From the NCBI GenBank assembly GCA_009926645.1, contig RFOO01000044.1:1-7282 (forward strand): 7,282 nucleotides of DNA, in the 5' to 3' direction. The position numbers were made by a program, and so were the translations under genes. Position 1 is the first letter of the stretch. Every line of letters begins with the position of its first letter. This DNA is from a bacterium (lineage in GTDB: Bacteria > Verrucomicrobiota > Verrucomicrobiia > Opitutales > UBA953). The notes beneath the pieces are model-generated. The model saw nothing but the letters and a program-made list of their open reading frames with translations, was not told the origin of the DNA and ran no database searches. Positions 5,594 to 7,282 of this stretch are shown piece after piece.

Positions 5594-6451
5594 TTAATTT
5601 GCCTCAGATTGTGGCTGGTCGAATTCAGACGATGTTGTGGAGTCGATTTCAACCCCTGAGCCCGATCCTGGCTCGGCTTTAGAGCAGAGAATATCTTGGA
5701 AATTTGATTCTTGTTCGAGATGTAAAGTGCCCAAACGAGCCAGCTCTAAGCAGGCGAGAAAAGTAGCGACCAGAAAAGTAATCGTCGGACGCTCGGGTAA
5801 AAGACTGGTGAAGCTAAAGGAGGGTTCAGTTTCTAAACGATGCAAAATAGTTTCCATACGCTCGGAAACGGTGACCGTTTCGACTGAGATATTACCAGGC
5901 TGAATTTGCTCGGACAATCGTTTGAGAACGAGGTTGAAAGTGTTCCACAGTTCAATGCGATCAACCGGAGCAACCGGTCTAATTAAAGCATCGTCTCCTT
6001 GGGGTTGTAGAACGAATCGATCAAGTAAACCTTGGCGATCATCCGCTAAGCCCTTGATAATAGCGGCAGTTTCTTTCACTCGCTTGTATTGAATGAGCTG
6101 TTGGACCAAGGCCCAGCGTGGGTCTTGTCCCTCAGGTGATGAAACCTCTTCCTCGGGGCGACTTTCCACAGGTAAGAGCATACGACTTTTGATATACATC
6201 AAGGTTGCAGCCATTACAAAAAATTCTCCCGCAAGTTCTAAGTTATCTTTTTCTTGGTGACGTAAAATTTCCAAGAACTGCTGTGTCACCGATTCAATCG
6301 GGATATCGTAAATATCGATTTCGTTTTTCCGAATTAAGAAAAGAAGTAAATCCAGAGGGCCCTCGAAAACCTCTAAACGAATGGGTAAATCCGCAGGAGG
6401 CAGAATGCCATCGCGGGGGAGAGTGGGAGTGGATTCGGGATTTTCCTGCAC
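5594..6451 (-). CDS. scpA: segregation and condensation protein A (kleisin)
   Basis: A 285-residue ScpA, somewhat longer than the usual 240-270. The N-terminal SMC-binding region has the hallmark FEGPLDLLLFLIRKNEID (29-46) and IYDIPI. Next comes ELAGEFFVMAATLMYIKSRM (72-91), then a variable acidic centre where ScpB binds in the family. The C-terminal winged-helix region lies at about 190-255 (FLACLELARLGTLHLEQ, 231-247). ScpA bridges the heads of SMC in the bacterial condensin complex that organises and segregates the chromosome. After the winged helix there is an unusual 30-residue tail rich in Gly, Ser, Glu and Asp, probably disordered. The start is GTG (bases 6451-6449), 2 bp after the lptD stop, with no Shine-Dalgarno sequence, which points to translational coupling. 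No later ATG preserves the FEGPLDLLL motif. scpB is not adjacent. Confidence 0.95.
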   Translation of the reverse strand: MQENPESTPTLPRDGILPPADLPIRLEVFEGPLDLLLFLIRKNEIDIYDIPIESVTQQFLEILRHQEKDNLELAGEFFVMAATLMYIKSRMLLPVESRPEEEVSSPEGQDPRWALVQQLIQYKRVKETAAIIKGLADDRQGLLDRFVLQPQGDDALIRPVAPVDRIELWNTFNLVLKRLSEQIQPGNISVETVTVSERMETILHRLETEPSFSFTSLLPERPTITFLVATFLACLELARLGTLHLEQESNFQDILCSKAEPGSGSGVEIDSTTSSEFDQPQSEAN

Positions 6452-6453
6452 AG

Positions 6454-7282
6454 TTAGAATTTAAAGAGACGAACACGGAAACGGAATCCGAGTGAGCCAT
6501 CACTCAATGCAGAAACACGCTTTTGAAATCCATATTCAATTTCCCAAGAGTTGCCAATGCGTTGGATTAGCCCAATCGATTGATAAGTGTAGGCGTGAAC
6601 AAGGGCATCGTAATTGGTGGTAAGAATGGCAGAAAAAACCGAGTTTAAGCGCACTTCACCCCTAAGCCATAACTGACGCGCTGGGTCGCCGTAATTTAAC
6701 TCATACCAGCCAGCCGAGGCCTTCCAGAAGTCGCCCGAATTAAACGCAATCGATTGCAGTGTTTCGACGGCATTATCCCCTTGTTTGCCATAGCGATTAT
6801 AAGAGTCGAGGGTGACCCAAGGGGCAGGGCTGAGACGAATATTGGCAAGAAGATCCGATTCGCGACTGAGAGCTTGTCCGTCGCGGTTCGACCAATCCTT
6901 CATAACATCGAAACGTAAAAGTTCACGTGTTCCCCAATCTGTGTCACGGGTTTCAATGGAGTTTCTGATTCCCATTCGAGCCACTTGGGTGGCAGTCGTG
7001 GCCATAACATCGGGACGATCTGCTAAATCAAGTTCGTGGAAAGCAGCTAAGGCAACGGAGCGATCCGATTTACCAACTTTGCCTGCGGCCTCCTCAGCCC
7101 CAGGCATCACACGGTATTGAATAAAGGGTCGAATGCTGTGACGCATCCCATTGATTGACCACTTTTCTGCTTTTAAATTCCAGGAGCCAGTGGCTAAGCC
7201 CTCGAGGTCAAACCCTGCTTGTCCCATTACCTTGGTGATTGCCCCTTCGCCGTTTAATCCCGATGTCCAATGAGTGGCACGA
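6454..7282 (-). CDS. lptD: LptD-like LPS-assembly outer-membrane barrel, 5'-truncated (C-terminal 275 residues)
   Basis: The frame stays open to the window edge past the ATG at 7227, so the gene starts outside. The visible part is the C-terminal barrel: RHSIRPFIQYRVMPG resembles the LptD segment in which a His and Arg-Pro precede a Tyr-containing strand. It is followed by alternating hydrophobic strands, ARMGIRNSIETRD, and a final SLGFRFRVRLFKF ending in phenylalanine, the usual recognition signal for outer-membrane barrel insertion. LptD, with LptE, places lipopolysaccharide in the outer leaflet of the outer membrane. The N-terminal OstA domain that would settle the identity lies outside the window, so another barrel protein of about 16 or more strands remains possible. 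It is the first visible gene of the minus-strand block and its TAA stop lies 2 bp before scpA. Confidence 0.75.
   Translation of the reverse strand, partial: RATHWTSGLNGEGAITKVMGQAGFDLEGLATGSWNLKAEKWSINGMRHSIRPFIQYRVMPGAEEAAGKVGKSDRSVALAAFHELDLADRPDVMATTATQVARMGIRNSIETRDTDWGTRELLRFDVMKDWSNRDGQALSRESDLLANIRLSPAPWVTLDSYNRYGKQGDNAVETLQSIAFNSGDFWKASAGWYELNYGDPARQLWLRGEVRLNSVFSAILTTNYDALVHAYTYQSIGLIQRIGNSWEIEYGFQKRVSALSDGSLGFRFRVRLFKF

Noticed and set aside
6454..7227. Complete gene starting at the ATG at 7227
   Set aside because: The reading frame continues without a stop to the window edge, and an LptD-type protein is much longer, so that ATG is internal.

Overview
The window holds two convergent gene blocks separated by a short bidirectional terminator at about 4.52-4.56 kb. 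The best guess for the host is a Gram-negative bacterium of the Verrucomicrobiota (Opitutae-like). The reasons are an alternative complex III (ACIII) gene, membrane-bound c-type cytochromes, an outer-membrane LptD-type barrel next to scpA, and moderate GC. This assignment rests on gene content and general resemblance only; no database search was possible.

Plus strand, 1-4505: a tight five-gene respiratory operon whose beginning lies upstream of the window. It starts with the 3' part of actF, a quinone-side membrane subunit of ACIII. A membrane-anchored monohaem cytochrome c overlaps it by 8 bp. Next come a CcoN-like (cbb3 oxidase subunit I) protein, a CcoO-like monohaem cytochrome c, and a second membrane-anchored monohaem cytochrome c. 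Gaps are 15, 12 and 4 bp. None of the four complete genes has a convincing Shine-Dalgarno sequence.

The main result concerns the CcoN-like protein. It aligns almost without gaps to canonical CcoN around the metal-binding helices. However, all three CuB histidines, the cross-linked active-site tyrosine, the high-spin haem b3 histidine and one of the two low-spin haem b histidines are replaced (E69, Q210, A254, A260, T261, L350). Only H352 remains. The reading frame is intact and the fold looks preserved, so this looks like a maintained, catalytically inactive oxidase subunit. I infer that it is a scaffold or electron-transfer module attached to ACIII, with the real terminal oxidase encoded elsewhere. 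The CcoO-like protein and the two paralogous cytochromes keep their haem motifs.

Minus strand, 7282-4573: the 3' part of an lptD-like outer-membrane barrel gene, then scpA (GTG start, 2 bp after the lptD stop), an 82-residue basic/helical protein of unknown function, a 108-residue proline-rich protein with one C-terminal membrane helix, and trxA (thioredoxin). These deal with envelope biogenesis, chromosome segregation and thiol redox. The two blocks share no obvious function apart from a possible thioredoxin link to cytochrome maturation, which is speculation. No rRNA, tRNA, CRISPR array or insertion sequence was seen, and no gene-free stretch exceeds 300 bases.
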